A stretch of DNA of 32,902 bases from Sedimentisphaerales bacterium (GCA_016934255.1 JAFGTG010000285.1:1-32902), one strand, 5' to 3'. Counted from the stretch's first letter, positions 1 through 9,245 are shown. Notes: a model not told the origin generated them from the sequence alone. Numbers and translations are program-made.

Positions 1-1365
1 AAAGGCGTGCTCCTTAGCGAAGGCCGGGGCATCAGCACGCTGATTGACGAATGTATGGTTGACAATCAGAAAGAGGCGGGGCAAATCGCGGCCAAGGCCG
101 GCGTGGATGTGGGCATATCAATGGAGGACGCTTACTTATCGGATTTGATAACCAGTGTGCGCGAAGGCATGGTACCCATGCAGGTCATCGACAGAGCGGT
201 TCGGCGAATTCTGAGACTCAAGTTTATGCTGGGGCTTTTCGAGAATGCGGCCGTGGATGTGGAGCGTGCAGTGAGTACGGTGCATTGCCAGTCGCATCGC
301 GACCTTGCCCTGCAGGCCGCGCGGGAAGGGATTGTGCTTCTTAAGAATGAGAACGGATTACTGCCTTTGCAAAAAGACATCAAAACTATTGCCGTGATCG
401 GACCGAACGCCGACGCCTCCAGAGACCAACTCGGCGATTATTCACCCTTTCATATTATCACTGACATTGTCACCGTTCTCGATGGTATCAAAAAGAAGGT
501 GTCGCCTGACACCAGGATCATTCATGTAAAGGGCTGCGAAATCCAGGGGATAAAGCACAATGAGATCGACAAGGCCAAACAAGCCGCCCAGGAGGCCGAT
601 ATTGCCGTTGTCGTAGTGGGTGAGAGCAGGAACACTGATGGAGAAGGCCGGGATGTCGGCGATTTAAACCTCACGGGACTCCAGCAGGCTCTCGTGCAGG
701 CGGTTTGTGCCACCGGAACGCCGACCGTTGTGGTTCTTATTAACGGGCGACCTTTATCCACCGTCTGGACCGCAGAGAACGCGGATGCCGTAGTGGAAGC
801 CTGGAACTGTGGAGAAAGAGGGGGAGAGGCCGTGGCGGATGTGCTTTTTGGCGATTATAATCCCAGCGGGAGGCTTTCGATCACGATCCCCCGCCACGTC
901 GGCCAGCTCCCTGTGTATTATAACCATTCACCCTCAAAGAAGGGAAAGGTTTACAGAAATTTGGATGCAAAGCCTTTATACGAGTTTGGCTATGGTCTCA
1001 GCTACACGGAATTTACTTACAGCAATCTCACGATGAGTTCGCGGAACATCGGGATCGCCGACACGATTCAGATTTCTGTGGATGTTAAAAACAGCGGTCA
1101 ACGACCGGGCGAAGAAGTCGTGCAACTCTATGTCAACGATGTTCTGAGTTCGGTGACCACGCCGATAATGGATCTCAGGGCGTTTAAGAAAATAAAGCTT
1201 GAGCCCGATCAGAGTAAAACTGTCCGCTTTACCCTGATGCCGGAGCATCTCATGCTGTTGGACCGAAATCTCCGGTGGACCGTTGAACCGGGAGAATTTG
1301 TCGTGATGATTGGTCATTCGTCTCAAGACATTCGACTTAAAGATCGTTTCAATGTCACTCGCTAA
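1..1365 (+). CDS. Glycoside hydrolase family 3 (beta-glucosidase/xylosidase-like), 5' end outside window
   Basis: This is the C-terminal 454 residues of a GH3 enzyme that would remove terminal beta-linked sugars from oligosaccharides. The reading frame is open from base 1, so the N-terminal barrel is missing because of the window edge. Numbering from the GTG at base 7, a stretch LLSEGRG (2-8) sits where family members carry the nucleophile loop, usually S-D-W/G. It is followed by QKEAGQIAAKAGVDVGIS, by the GH3_C entry EGIVLLKNENGLLPL (108-122), by GEGRD (212-216) containing a candidate acid/base glutamate, by CGERGGEAVADVLFGDYNPSG (268-288), and by the Fn3-like domain starting at YEFGYGLSYTEF. 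The ceramidase-like gene begins 14 bases after the stop, behind a strong ribosome binding site, so the two are probably cotranscribed. Family assignment is firm; the substrate cannot be told. Confidence 0.93.
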   Translation, partial: KGVLLSEGRGISTLIDECMVDNQKEAGQIAAKAGVDVGISMEDAYLSDLITSVREGMVPMQVIDRAVRRILRLKFMLGLFENAAVDVERAVSTVHCQSHRDLALQAAREGIVLLKNENGLLPLQKDIKTIAVIGPNADASRDQLGDYSPFHIITDIVTVLDGIKKKVSPDTRIIHVKGCEIQGIKHNEIDKAKQAAQEADIAVVVVGESRNTDGEGRDVGDLNLTGLQQALVQAVCATGTPTVVVLINGRPLSTVWTAENADAVVEAWNCGERGGEAVADVLFGDYNPSGRLSITIPRHVGQLPVYYNHSPSKKGKVYRNLDAKPLYEFGYGLSYTEFTYSNLTMSSRNIGIADTIQISVDVKNSGQRPGEEVVQLYVNDVLSSVTTPIMDLRAFKKIKLEPDQSKTVRFTLMPEHLMLLDRNLRWTVEPGEFVVMIGHSSQDIRLKDRFNVTR

Positions 1366-1379
1366 AAAGGAGGTGAACC

Positions 1380-2726
1380 ATGCAGGAAAAAAGAGAATGG
1401 TCAGAGGTATTTCGGATCGTCAAAGAGAGGACAGGGGTATTTTTATATCCCAAAGGCATCGTCACTCTTCTTGTCATCATCATCTGGTTTGTCTGTTTCT
1501 CCGAGGTATTGATAGCGGGAAGTGACGGCTTTACCGTTGGGAGTGCAAAAATCAATATTACGCCGAAAAAGCCCATTCCCATGAGCGGTTATGGGAGCAG
1601 GAAAGACCCTTTTAAAGGCGTCCATGACGAACTATTTGCCCGTGCGATTGTGATCGGTGACGGAACAAGAAAGGCGGCCATTGTAAGCGTAGATGTCATT
1701 GGATTGTCCCATGACGCCTTTCAAAAAGTCACTGACCGCATTAAAGAAGTAAGTGGGATTGAGCCGGACCATGTCTTACTTTGCCCGGCTCACAATCACG
1801 GCGGCCCTGTAACGAACGTATATAACAAGACAAAATCTCGTGATGTTGAGGCGTACGTGGCCGAACTGCACGAGAATATCGCGACCGTGGTAAAAGAGGC
1901 GTCCGGCCGACTTGAATCCGCACGTATCGGGGTAGGACGGGGCGAATGCTTGATGAACATTAACCGCAGGGCGCGACATCCCCAACAGGGAATAACGCTC
2001 GGTCGGAATCCCTACGGGCCATGCGACCATGAAGTGGCAGTGGTTTTGATTGCCGACGCCCAGGGTAACCCGGTTACCGTTCTTTTTAACTGGGCCTGTC
2101 ACGGCACGGTCATGGGACCTCAGAATTATTTGATCACCGGCGACTGGCCCGGCGCGGCCGCTCGTTTTATCGAGACAACGATGGGGGGACGCGTCATTGC
2201 CCCGGTAATCATCGGGGCCTCAGGTGACATCAATGCCATTTACGGTCCGCATATTGATTTCAAATCGGTCTACAGCTCCTATTCCTACGGCGTTGACTCG
2301 ATCGGCATGATTCTCGGCGAGGAAGTTATCCGGGTTGCTCGTGACATACCCCTTGACTGTACCGGTCCGCTCCGCGCCGCACAGCGGGTTATTGAATTGC
2401 CAAGGAAGAAACAGGAATCGAATCTTAAGTCGCCCGGTACAGACTCGGATGACTTTTTGAAAGTGCGTCTTTCTGTCTTGAAAATCGGAACGATCATCCT
2501 GGCGGGTGTATCCGGTGAAGTGTTTACAGAAATCGGTATGCAACTGAAGGACCAATCTCCTTACAAAAACACGTTTATGGTCACTCACTGTAACGGCAGC
2601 AGCGGATACCTCATTACGGATGACGCCTATGAAGCAGGCGGATATGAAGCACGAGTAACGAGAGTTCAGTCCGGCGCTCAAAAAGCGATCGTCTCCACTC
2701 TGCTCGACATGATAAACAGTATATAG
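1380..2726 (+). CDS. Neutral/alkaline ceramidase-like secreted protein
   Basis: This is a 448-residue protein of the neutral/alkaline non-lysosomal ceramidase N-domain family. The start is fixed by an AAGGAGGTG box 3 bases before the ATG. Residues 27-47 form one hydrophobic segment (signal peptide or anchor), so the body is periplasmic or outside. The family opening VGSAKINITPKKPIPMSGYG (53-72) is present. Candidate zinc ligands are H138 and H140 in PAHNHGGP, H241 in WACHGT, and E380 in GEVFTEIG, with tyrosines in GYLITDDAYEAGGYE (409-423). The serine nucleophile of true ceramidases, which lies in a G-D-V-S-P motif, is replaced by GDINAI (282-287). The protein lacks the C-terminal Ig-like domain of the bacterial enzymes. 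Members like this are frequent in planctomycete and lentisphaerote sugar-degradation loci, and true ceramide hydrolysis is doubtful. It sits between GH3 and DegT genes in one apparent operon. Confidence 0.87.
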   Translation: MQEKREWSEVFRIVKERTGVFLYPKGIVTLLVIIIWFVCFSEVLIAGSDGFTVGSAKINITPKKPIPMSGYGSRKDPFKGVHDELFARAIVIGDGTRKAAIVSVDVIGLSHDAFQKVTDRIKEVSGIEPDHVLLCPAHNHGGPVTNVYNKTKSRDVEAYVAELHENIATVVKEASGRLESARIGVGRGECLMNINRRARHPQQGITLGRNPYGPCDHEVAVVLIADAQGNPVTVLFNWACHGTVMGPQNYLITGDWPGAAARFIETTMGGRVIAPVIIGASGDINAIYGPHIDFKSVYSSYSYGVDSIGMILGEEVIRVARDIPLDCTGPLRAAQRVIELPRKKQESNLKSPGTDSDDFLKVRLSVLKIGTIILAGVSGEVFTEIGMQLKDQSPYKNTFMVTHCNGSSGYLITDDAYEAGGYEARVTRVQSGAQKAIVSTLLDMINSI

Positions 2727-2867
2727 ATCAAGCCAAACGCAAGGCCGCATTTTGGTGAGATACATGAAGTTAACACCATAAGAAACAGGAATGTTAGTGA
2801 TATACGTCTCCTCTTAGTGGTGCAAGTGACTCAAAACATCAACACATCGAGGAAAGGATGGTTTGAC

Positions 2868-4055
2868 ATGGCAGGTCCCGGATCGTACTGGATTGGTGCA
2901 GAGGAAAAGAAGCAAGTGATGGACGTTATGGAGTCGGGTTATCTTTTTCGCTATGGCGATATGGAAGATGCGAATTTTCAGCACAAAGTCTATACCCTGG
3001 AAAAGGAATTCGCCGCTTATTGCGGTGTTGATTATGCCCTGGCCACGAGTTCCGGCACCAGTTCTCTGTTCGTATCGCTGCTGGCGATGGGGATTCAACC
3101 TGGGGACGAGATCATTGTACCGGCCTATACCTTTGTGGCTACCTATAGTGCCGTGATCTACGCGGGGGCGATCCCGGTTCTGGCGGAGATAGACGAAAGC
3201 CTTTGTATCGATCCGCGGGATATCGAGGCCCGTATCACGCCCAAAACCAAGGCCATCATCCCCGTACACATGCTTGGCAATCCCTGCGCTATGGAGTCGA
3301 TCCTTGACATTGCCGATCGGCATGGTCTTGCCGTCCTTGAGGATGCCTGTCAGGCCGCCGGTGGATCGTACCAGGGGAAAAAACTCGGCTCCATAGGTCG
3401 CATGGGCGCTTTTTCACTCAATGTTTTCAAGACGATAACCGCCGGGGACGGCGGTATGATTGCAACCCGTGACAAAGATCTGTACGAACGGGCCTTTGCG
3501 ATCCACGATCAGGGACACACGCCACACCGTGCAGGCGTCCAGGTAGGCAGCCGCCAAATTTTAGGCTTGAATTTCCGAGTCAACGAACTCCTCGGCGCGT
3601 TGGCGCTGGCCCAGTTAAGGAAAATCGATAGAATTGTCGGGACTCTAAGAGAAAAGAAGACAAGACTAAAAGAGCTCATTTCTGATAGCCCCGGATTCAG
3701 ATTCCGAACCTTAAATGACCCTGATGGTGAGTGTGGAACCCTCTGTACGGTCATTTTTGACAGTTCTGAAAAGGCGGCGCAAGTTAGTCGAAGCCTGGGA
3801 ACAACGACCGTGGATCATAGCGGCTGGCACGTTTATGCAAACATGGAACACGTCAACAAATACCTCAAGGAAAACAATCGGCCTCATGGTTTGGGGGCTT
3901 ATCCGCGTACGGATGACATTTTAAGTCGCGCCGTCAATATCAGTGTTGGAGTCGTTGATGCCGGGCTCGGGTCCGGATTTGGTATCAATATTAACTCTTC
4001 AGACGAGGAAATCGCCATTGCGGCTGAAACTTTCCGCAATGCCTGTCTTGGTTGA
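2868..4055 (+). CDS. DegT/DnrJ/EryC1/StrS-family PLP aminotransferase
   Basis: This is a fold-type I PLP enzyme of the DegT/StrS group, 395 residues from the ATG at 2868. That ATG is preceded by GAGGAAAGG at 2849-2857. A GTG at 2817 in the same frame would add 17 residues but lacks a comparable ribosome site. Visible landmarks are SSGTSSLFVSLLAMG near 61-75, the PLP-nitrogen aspartate in LEDACQAAGG (D159), the Schiff-base lysine in NVFKTITAGDGG (K188), and the quinonamine-site region FRVNELLGALALAQL. Most members transfer an amino group to nucleotide-linked keto-sugars, but the opening GPGSYWIG...ESGYLFRYG marks a subgroup often found beside glycoside hydrolases with no proven substrate. It follows the ceramidase-like gene by 141 bases and is probably in the same operon. 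It converges on the esterase pseudogene. Confidence 0.92.
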   Translation: MAGPGSYWIGAEEKKQVMDVMESGYLFRYGDMEDANFQHKVYTLEKEFAAYCGVDYALATSSGTSSLFVSLLAMGIQPGDEIIVPAYTFVATYSAVIYAGAIPVLAEIDESLCIDPRDIEARITPKTKAIIPVHMLGNPCAMESILDIADRHGLAVLEDACQAAGGSYQGKKLGSIGRMGAFSLNVFKTITAGDGGMIATRDKDLYERAFAIHDQGHTPHRAGVQVGSRQILGLNFRVNELLGALALAQLRKIDRIVGTLREKKTRLKELISDSPGFRFRTLNDPDGECGTLCTVIFDSSEKAAQVSRSLGTTTVDHSGWHVYANMEHVNKYLKENNRPHGLGAYPRTDDILSRAVNISVGVVDAGLGSGFGININSSDEEIAIAAETFRNACLG

Positions 4056-4110
4056 TAGAGTACCCGAGTGCCCGTTACACCCGCACATTATTCGCCCGAT
4101 CCGGTTTTGT

Positions 4111-5418
4111 TCACGGCTTCAAATGCAACTGCATGAATTTTAGGATCACGTCCCAGTCGGATGGGTGGGGGCCGTGTCCACCATCGTGCATGTAAAAACC
4201 GATATCATTCAGGATGGGCTTTCCCGCCGGCGGCAAATCGTTTGTCCCCAGTCCCTGTTTACACAGCAAGTCATAGACCGGTCCGGCGGCAACCGCGCTA
4301 AGGAATGTACCTTTGGGGTCGGCCCATTTGTCTTTGTTGCCGGTTATAAGCAGTACCGGACGCGGCGCTATCAATGTCAGCAGCAGGTGAGCGTCCACCG
4401 GGAATTGACCCACATGGTCGCCGTATTTCTGGTAATTGGGACAGAACCAATAGGGATATCTCGATGGCTCCACCAGGTGGGCGATGGTCTCTCCATAATT
4501 TCGACGGCTCAAAGCCGAGCCGCCTTCGCCCGAACAACTGTCAATGACCATCGCGAAACGTTGATCTATCGCGCCGGCCCACAGTACGGTCTTGCCCAAA
4601 CGCGAGACACCCATGATGGCCACACGTTTGGCATCCACGGATTCATCGGTTTCGAGGTAGTCCAGGGCGCGGCTCAAACCCCAGCTCCACGCTCCGATCG
4701 CGCCCCAGTCATTCGGCGCGCGTTCGGTTTGTCCGGGCCTGAGATAGAGACTTCGCACACCGTACGGCAAGCCGCCCTTGAAATCAGGATCGATGTCGCC
4801 GTAGTAAACGGTTGCGATGCCGAATCCTTTCTCCAGAACCGGTACGACATTCAACGAACCGAAGCGAAAGCCCTGGCTGGCCGGTACCCTTTGCTTCTGA
4901 CGGTTCCATATTGTGCCTTCTTTAACGCCCGGATCATCAACGGTCAACGAATTTGCAGTAAAGGAAATATTAAGCAACATCGGCACGGGCTTATCTTTCT
5001 TCACAGGCAAATAGATCAACAAGTCCATCTTCGGTCCGCTCTTTTCCTTTGAGAAGTAAATCGTTACCTATCGGCGAATAGCTTTCCCCTCGTAGGCCGG
5101 TGTTCCTTTATCGAATACCTCGAAACTCAACTCTTCCGGACGACCCGGACTCCGTCCATATTGGTTTTCCTCGAACAGATTCACAATCTCCGGCCGACGT
5201 TTTTGGGTCCAGGTCTCGATGTTGCTGACCTTTTGACCGTTGGCAAGCACTAAAGGATCCGGAAGCACGTAGTCTCCGACATGGGCCTCCGTATAATTGA
5301 CCGGAATGCCGGCGACGCTTTCGTCGGGCGAATCCGCGATTTGTCCTTGAGCGGTATAAGAGACCAATACGATCATTAAAACCGTCGATACCATAGTGAG
5401 AAGATGTTTGAATGACAT
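4111..5418 (-). pseudogene. CE15-like carbohydrate esterase (glucuronoyl/acetylxylan esterase type) with in-frame amber stop
   Basis: This is a 435-codon alpha/beta-hydrolase gene interrupted by one TAG at 5070-5068 (codon 117). Both parts are in the same frame, and the 13 codons between the stop and the next ATG (V-T-I-Y-F-S-K-E-K-S-G-P-K) read naturally into MDLLIYLP, so the lesion looks like CAG (Gln) changed to TAG. The first part has a signal peptide (residues 1-25). The second holds the nucleophile motif GVSRLGKTVLWAGA (Ser272), PRPVLLITGNKDKWADPKG, and the histidine motif HDGGHGPHPSDW (H415), with spacing like known CE15 enzymes. The family cleaves ester bonds to glucuronate or acetyl groups in hemicellulose. 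An AGGAGGTAACT ribosome site precedes the ATG, and the gene lies 32 bases downstream of the rhamnosidase in one operon. It could be a recent nonsense allele, a sequencing error or a readthrough product. Confidence 0.88.
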
Positions 5419-5450
5419 AGTTACCTCCTATCAAACTCGCTGTATATGGT

Positions 5451-8400
5451 TTATTGGTTTACTACTGAAACTATGCTTACCGGACCGATCAGACCCGACT
5501 CGGACAAAGGCGGCGTGCCTCCGAAGAAAACCATAAAGCCCACGGGGCTTAACACTTTCTTGTCCTCGGGCGCAGACTGATCTCCTATCAGTCGATTCAT
5601 CCACTGGTTGGTAACCTCGATTTGAATTTTATTTTCTCCGGGCTTTAGTGCGCCGGTGACGTCCATCCGATAAGGTGGTTTCCATACGATCCCCAGCCTC
5701 TTGCCGTTGACTGCGATCTCAGCGATGTCTCGGACGAGACCGAGATCGAGGAAGAGTTTCGTTTGGTCCTGGAACCAGCTCTGTTCTGCCTGGATTGTCC
5801 GGGTATAGGTTGCTGTGCCTGAGAAATACTTTATGCCGTCATTTTCGTTTTCCGTCCAGGATTGCAGCTTGGGTAGTTCGATCTTTTCCGGTGCACCCAG
5901 ATTCGGTGGAAAATTGACATCCCATGGCCCGTCAATGTTTACAAGTGTTTCGCTTTTCGTTGTGGATAACGAATGGGACGGCGCCGACGCCATCTTACGG
6001 AAAACAACGAACACGGATTCCCGCTGGTCCAAATCCAGGCTCACGGTCGTACGATCACTGGTGATGGAATACTGAGCGGGTTCGATTTCTCCCGTGTCGG
6101 GATGCCAGAGCTCGGCTTCCTTATCGCTAATACGGAATCGGACGTCAATAGCGTGAGGACGGTCGGTTAAGTTGGCAATGAAGTAGATATCTGCATTGTC
6201 CGTACGGCGATGAATCCAGGCGATTTCCGCATCCAGAGGCCGGCTATATTCAACATCCTTAGGTACGTCCAGCGAATCGAGCACATCTTCGAGCGGAAGG
6301 CCCCAGACGACCCTACCCTTTCCGAAGGCGCGTTTCGTGCGGCTGATACCATCGAGATCGCCCCATAGATCTTGTGCGCGCGCCCGGATTTCATTATTGG
6401 CCTCCGGATATTCGGTAAGAGAAGGAGACTTGTTGGGTCTGGGACCGACGACGGTTGCGCCGTCTTTGACAAGTTTACAAATCTTTCGCAAAACCGGTAC
6501 AGTCATACGGTCGATCTGAGGCAGGACCAGAATGCGATACGTCATGCCGTTCGGTAGAGCGAGCCGACCGTCTGCGCGAACCGACATTCGATTGATCAGG
6601 ACGTCGGCGTTCACGTAATCGTAGTCATAACCGTCCGGCGGCCTGGGCGTAAGCCCCTCTCCCCAAATGGGCATGGTCGATGGGGCGCCATCGTTTAATA
6701 AGTATGCGATGTCCGCCACGAAACGACCCTGCTGAAGCAGATAAGAAATTCGAGCCAGATAGGTCATAAAAGGACCGGCTTGTTCGGCCCATGTTATGTT
6801 TCGGTTGATGTGTGTCCCCACCATGGTGTTGCCGGGTCTGGTATCGAGCGGCTGGTGTGCGGAAGTGTGAAAGACCAGCCTGTTGACGCCCTGGGCAAAC
6901 CAGTAATCGCTGACCTTTTTGAGCGTATATGGCGCTTCGTAGCTTCCCCCTGTGAACGCTTCAGCCGCTACCAGGGTCTTGCCGTAAATATGGGACGCCG
7001 AAGCCGCACCGCGAACGTCTTGGTAATACATCAGTTCCGGATGGAGCGCCCGCACCCAGAACTCCCCCATTGGGATGGTCACTTTGCTCTTGTTGAGGAG
7101 CGTATCCTCCGGGACCTCCAAAGACACCCCGGCAGCTTCTGCATACGTGCCGACGCCCCGCTTCGCAAGCAGGTCGGTCAAAGCGCCGTAATGATAATCG
7201 GCGTACAGATCGGCCAGTGTTCGGCGGAAATCCCAGAGAAAACAATCACTGACCTCGGCGCTCTCCACCACCCGGCCGGTCAAAACCGGCAGATAGCCGG
7301 TCGGATCGTAGCCGCGTCGTTTTTGGAACTCGCTTATTATTTCGTCGGTCCAGTTTTGCATACCGGCTTCCCAGCTATCCATCAGCACGTATCGGAGCGA
7401 CTTGCCGAAAAGCGGTCCAAGGGTGTTTGCGATGGGATCGAAGTAGCCGTGATAATACGATTCGATGTATTCGGCGCTGAGTTTATCGACCTCGTAACCA
7501 AGCCCTGCGGGAGTGGCCGGGCGATTTTTGGCTCCCGTCAAAGAATAACCCATCCGAAGGATCGTCCATCGACCCGGCGGGACATCCCAGCGTAAACGAC
7601 CGTTGCGATCCATCTTCGAGGTTAAATCGATGATTTCCGAACGACGTATTGCCGCTGTAGAGGGTATCGAGGGAGTCGGCACCGATTCGTATTCGAACAG
7701 GAAACTAAAACCCGCCTTTTCCTCCCAACGATGTACGCGCGGGTCCGAATGGAGAATGGCTTCCGTGAGCTCATATTCACGTACCGGTTTGGCTGGTTCC
7801 TGGCTCATCGTTTCAGCGGGCCCTAAGGGGGCGCCCGTCAACTCGATTCGAAAGAATTTTGCAGTCGTTTCGGCAAATGCAAAGGTCCGCACCCTGCCCT
7901 GACGGTAGAGTTGAGCACCGGGCAGTGTCACCAGGGTCCGGAAGTCCGTCCCGTTGTCGCTTGCCGATACACGACCGACTGGGATGCCGCGACGTCCGGC
8001 GATAGTGATCGCCCGCGCCGTGAAGGGCTCTTTGAACTCGAACAATACCTGCGCGGAACCGCCGGATTCGGGGGCCGGGATAATCAGGGCTGAATTTAGA
8101 TCGTCATCAAGCGGTGCGGCCGCGTCGATGGCGTTTCCATTGACCGTTACCTTCGGATTGAGTTTGGCCATATTGATGTGTGCCATCGGAGTACGGAACG
8201 CAATGACCTTGCTGTCGCCGTAATAGATCGGATCCGACTGGGCGTCGCGTCCCCCGCGCTGCAGGTTTCGGATCGGCCCGTTATTCGAAGGGGGCTGCGC
8301 CAGCACGCCGGAAAAGGATTGCGGACCTTCAACCACGGTTTGACTCCAGACAAGCTTTTTCATGGCTTGCTCGGGTTTAACCCATGGACCTCCGGTCAAA

Positions 8401-8783
8401 CTCCAGCCCGCCGAGCTGAAGATGGCCATCTCCAGTCCCAACCGATCGGCCTCCGACGCGGCGTGACGGACGGCATCCAACCACTCCGGACTTGCGAACT
8501 CGATCTTATTTGCGACGTTTTGGCCGCCGCCGAAACTGACATCGGCCAACTGCATGCCGGCAATGCCGATGCGTTTCATCCACTCGAGATCTTTTGTGAT
8601 CCCTGCTTTGGTGATATTGCCTCCCGTCCAGTGCCACCACGTCCGCGGTTTGGCGGAGTCCGGCGGATCCCTAAAATTTTGTTCGAGTGAATTGGAATAA
8701 TTTTGGGCAAATGACAAACTTACAGACGCCGACAACAAAAACATGGATGTGACTGTGATGATAGCCTTATACTTCCGAATCAT
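5451..8783 (-). CDS. Glycoside hydrolase family 106, alpha-L-rhamnosidase
   Basis: This is an 1110-residue secreted enzyme expected to release terminal alpha-L-rhamnose from pectic or algal polysaccharides. A signal peptide ends near FAQ (26). The N-terminal GH106 signature is clear: PRTWWHWTGGNITKAGITKDL near 46-66, IGIAGMQLADVSFGGG, FASPEWLDAV, then SSAGWSLTGGPWVKPEQAM. Candidate catalytic glutamates are E472 in LMDSWEAGMQNW and E608 in VAAEAFTGG; their spacing resembles that of characterised GH106 enzymes. The C-terminus (about 930-1110) is a galactose-binding-like beta-sandwich with VNGKRLGIVWKPPYRMDVTG and PGENKIQIEVTNQW. I chose the ATG at 8783. A TTG at 8795 is in frame, but it sits only about 10 bases from the predicted transcription start. 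The gene is first in a minus-strand operon with the CE15-like pseudogene and is divergent from the LamG gene. Confidence 0.93.
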   Translation of the reverse strand: MIRKYKAIITVTSMFLLSASVSLSFAQNYSNSLEQNFRDPPDSAKPRTWWHWTGGNITKAGITKDLEWMKRIGIAGMQLADVSFGGGQNVANKIEFASPEWLDAVRHAASEADRLGLEMAIFSSAGWSLTGGPWVKPEQAMKKLVWSQTVVEGPQSFSGVLAQPPSNNGPIRNLQRGGRDAQSDPIYYGDSKVIAFRTPMAHINMAKLNPKVTVNGNAIDAAAPLDDDLNSALIIPAPESGGSAQVLFEFKEPFTARAITIAGRRGIPVGRVSASDNGTDFRTLVTLPGAQLYRQGRVRTFAFAETTAKFFRIELTGAPLGPAETMSQEPAKPVREYELTEAILHSDPRVHRWEEKAGFSFLFEYESVPTPSIPSTAAIRRSEIIDLTSKMDRNGRLRWDVPPGRWTILRMGYSLTGAKNRPATPAGLGYEVDKLSAEYIESYYHGYFDPIANTLGPLFGKSLRYVLMDSWEAGMQNWTDEIISEFQKRRGYDPTGYLPVLTGRVVESAEVSDCFLWDFRRTLADLYADYHYGALTDLLAKRGVGTYAEAAGVSLEVPEDTLLNKSKVTIPMGEFWVRALHPELMYYQDVRGAASASHIYGKTLVAAEAFTGGSYEAPYTLKKVSDYWFAQGVNRLVFHTSAHQPLDTRPGNTMVGTHINRNITWAEQAGPFMTYLARISYLLQQGRFVADIAYLLNDGAPSTMPIWGEGLTPRPPDGYDYDYVNADVLINRMSVRADGRLALPNGMTYRILVLPQIDRMTVPVLRKICKLVKDGATVVGPRPNKSPSLTEYPEANNEIRARAQDLWGDLDGISRTKRAFGKGRVVWGLPLEDVLDSLDVPKDVEYSRPLDAEIAWIHRRTDNADIYFIANLTDRPHAIDVRFRISDKEAELWHPDTGEIEPAQYSITSDRTTVSLDLDQRESVFVVFRKMASAPSHSLSTTKSETLVNIDGPWDVNFPPNLGAPEKIELPKLQSWTENENDGIKYFSGTATYTRTIQAEQSWFQDQTKLFLDLGLVRDIAEIAVNGKRLGIVWKPPYRMDVTGALKPGENKIQIEVTNQWMNRLIGDQSAPEDKKVLSPVGFMVFFGGTPPLSESGLIGPVSIVSVVNQ

Positions 8784-8811
8784 AATTCGACCCAATTAAT
8801 ATATTATAGAT

Positions 8812-8840
8812 ATCATAGCATTTTGAGGATGTGGATTCAA
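8812..8840 (-). promoter_or_regulatory. Sigma70-like promoter of the GH106 operon
   Basis: Read on the minus strand, TTGAAT (8840-8835) and TATGAT (8817-8812) are separated by exactly 17 bases. Transcription would begin near 8805, about 22 bases before the GH106 ATG. The fit to consensus is 4/6 and 5/6. Confidence 0.6.
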
Positions 8841-8851
8841 GGATGGAATCC
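8833..8851. promoter_or_regulatory. Palindrome overlapping the GH106 -35 box (candidate operator)
   Basis: GGATTC (8833-8838) and GAATCC (8846-8851) form a perfect 6-base inverted repeat around a 7-base centre. The left arm overlaps the -35 element of the GH106 promoter, as a repressor site would. No regulator gene for it is visible in the window. Confidence 0.4.
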
Positions 8852-9087
8852 TCTTATAGGCTATTATGCCGGCTGTGGAGAAGGTAAGAACTTAGAACTG
8901 ATTTCAACAGGGATATGGAACCGCAACGCTCACCGATGATGAGCTCAAAGTCAAATATTATAGTCATTGTTGCCACAAAATATTTTCTTCGGGGCATCCT
9001 TGTTGCAATGTATCAGCCACGCTTCATCGCTTACCGGATTTCGTTAATATTTTTACAAGAAAACTTGCTGATTCCGTCTGAACGTTA

Positions 9088-9116
9088 TTGATATCGAGAT
9101 GGAATTATGGTATGAT
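9088..9116 (+). promoter_or_regulatory. Sigma70-like promoter of the first LamG gene
   Basis: TTGATA (9088-9093) and TATGAT (9111-9116) lie 17 bases apart. The implied start near 9123 gives an untranslated leader of about 120 bases before the AGGAGG box and ATG at 9246. Confidence 0.62.
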
Positions 9117-9245
9117 TTAACATAAAGCTTGCAGACGTGTTTCGGTAAAATCTAAATCGAAAGTTCCGTTTGGTAAAATGATTCATAGTTTGCATTACAT
9201 TAGCTTATCACAATTCCATGAACAAAGCAGTAGGAGGATCTGACA

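Larger units (their letters stand above)
8784..9245. other. Divergent intergenic region between GH106 and the first LamG gene
   Basis: This 462-base AT-rich spacer holds no convincing ORF. It carries a minus-strand promoter with an overlapping palindrome near its left side and a plus-strand promoter near its right side, listed separately. The middle 250 bases show nothing I can assign. Independent promoters on the two strands suggest separate control of rhamnosidase and surface-protein expression. Confidence 0.6.

Noticed and set aside
4165-5052. 295-codon plus-strand ORF over the CE15-like gene
   Set aside because: It is antisense to a strand with clear esterase motifs, has no family-like features and no ribosome site.
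5068-5070. Genome-wide reassignment of TAG
   Set aside because: TAG terminates several other intact genes here (ends at 2726, 11417, 23584) at the expected C-terminus, so one nonsense change is the simpler explanation.
6780-7595. 271-codon plus-strand ORF inside the GH106 gene
   Set aside because: It is a shadow of the rhamnosidase frame. The Cys/His/Arg-rich translation shows no domain.
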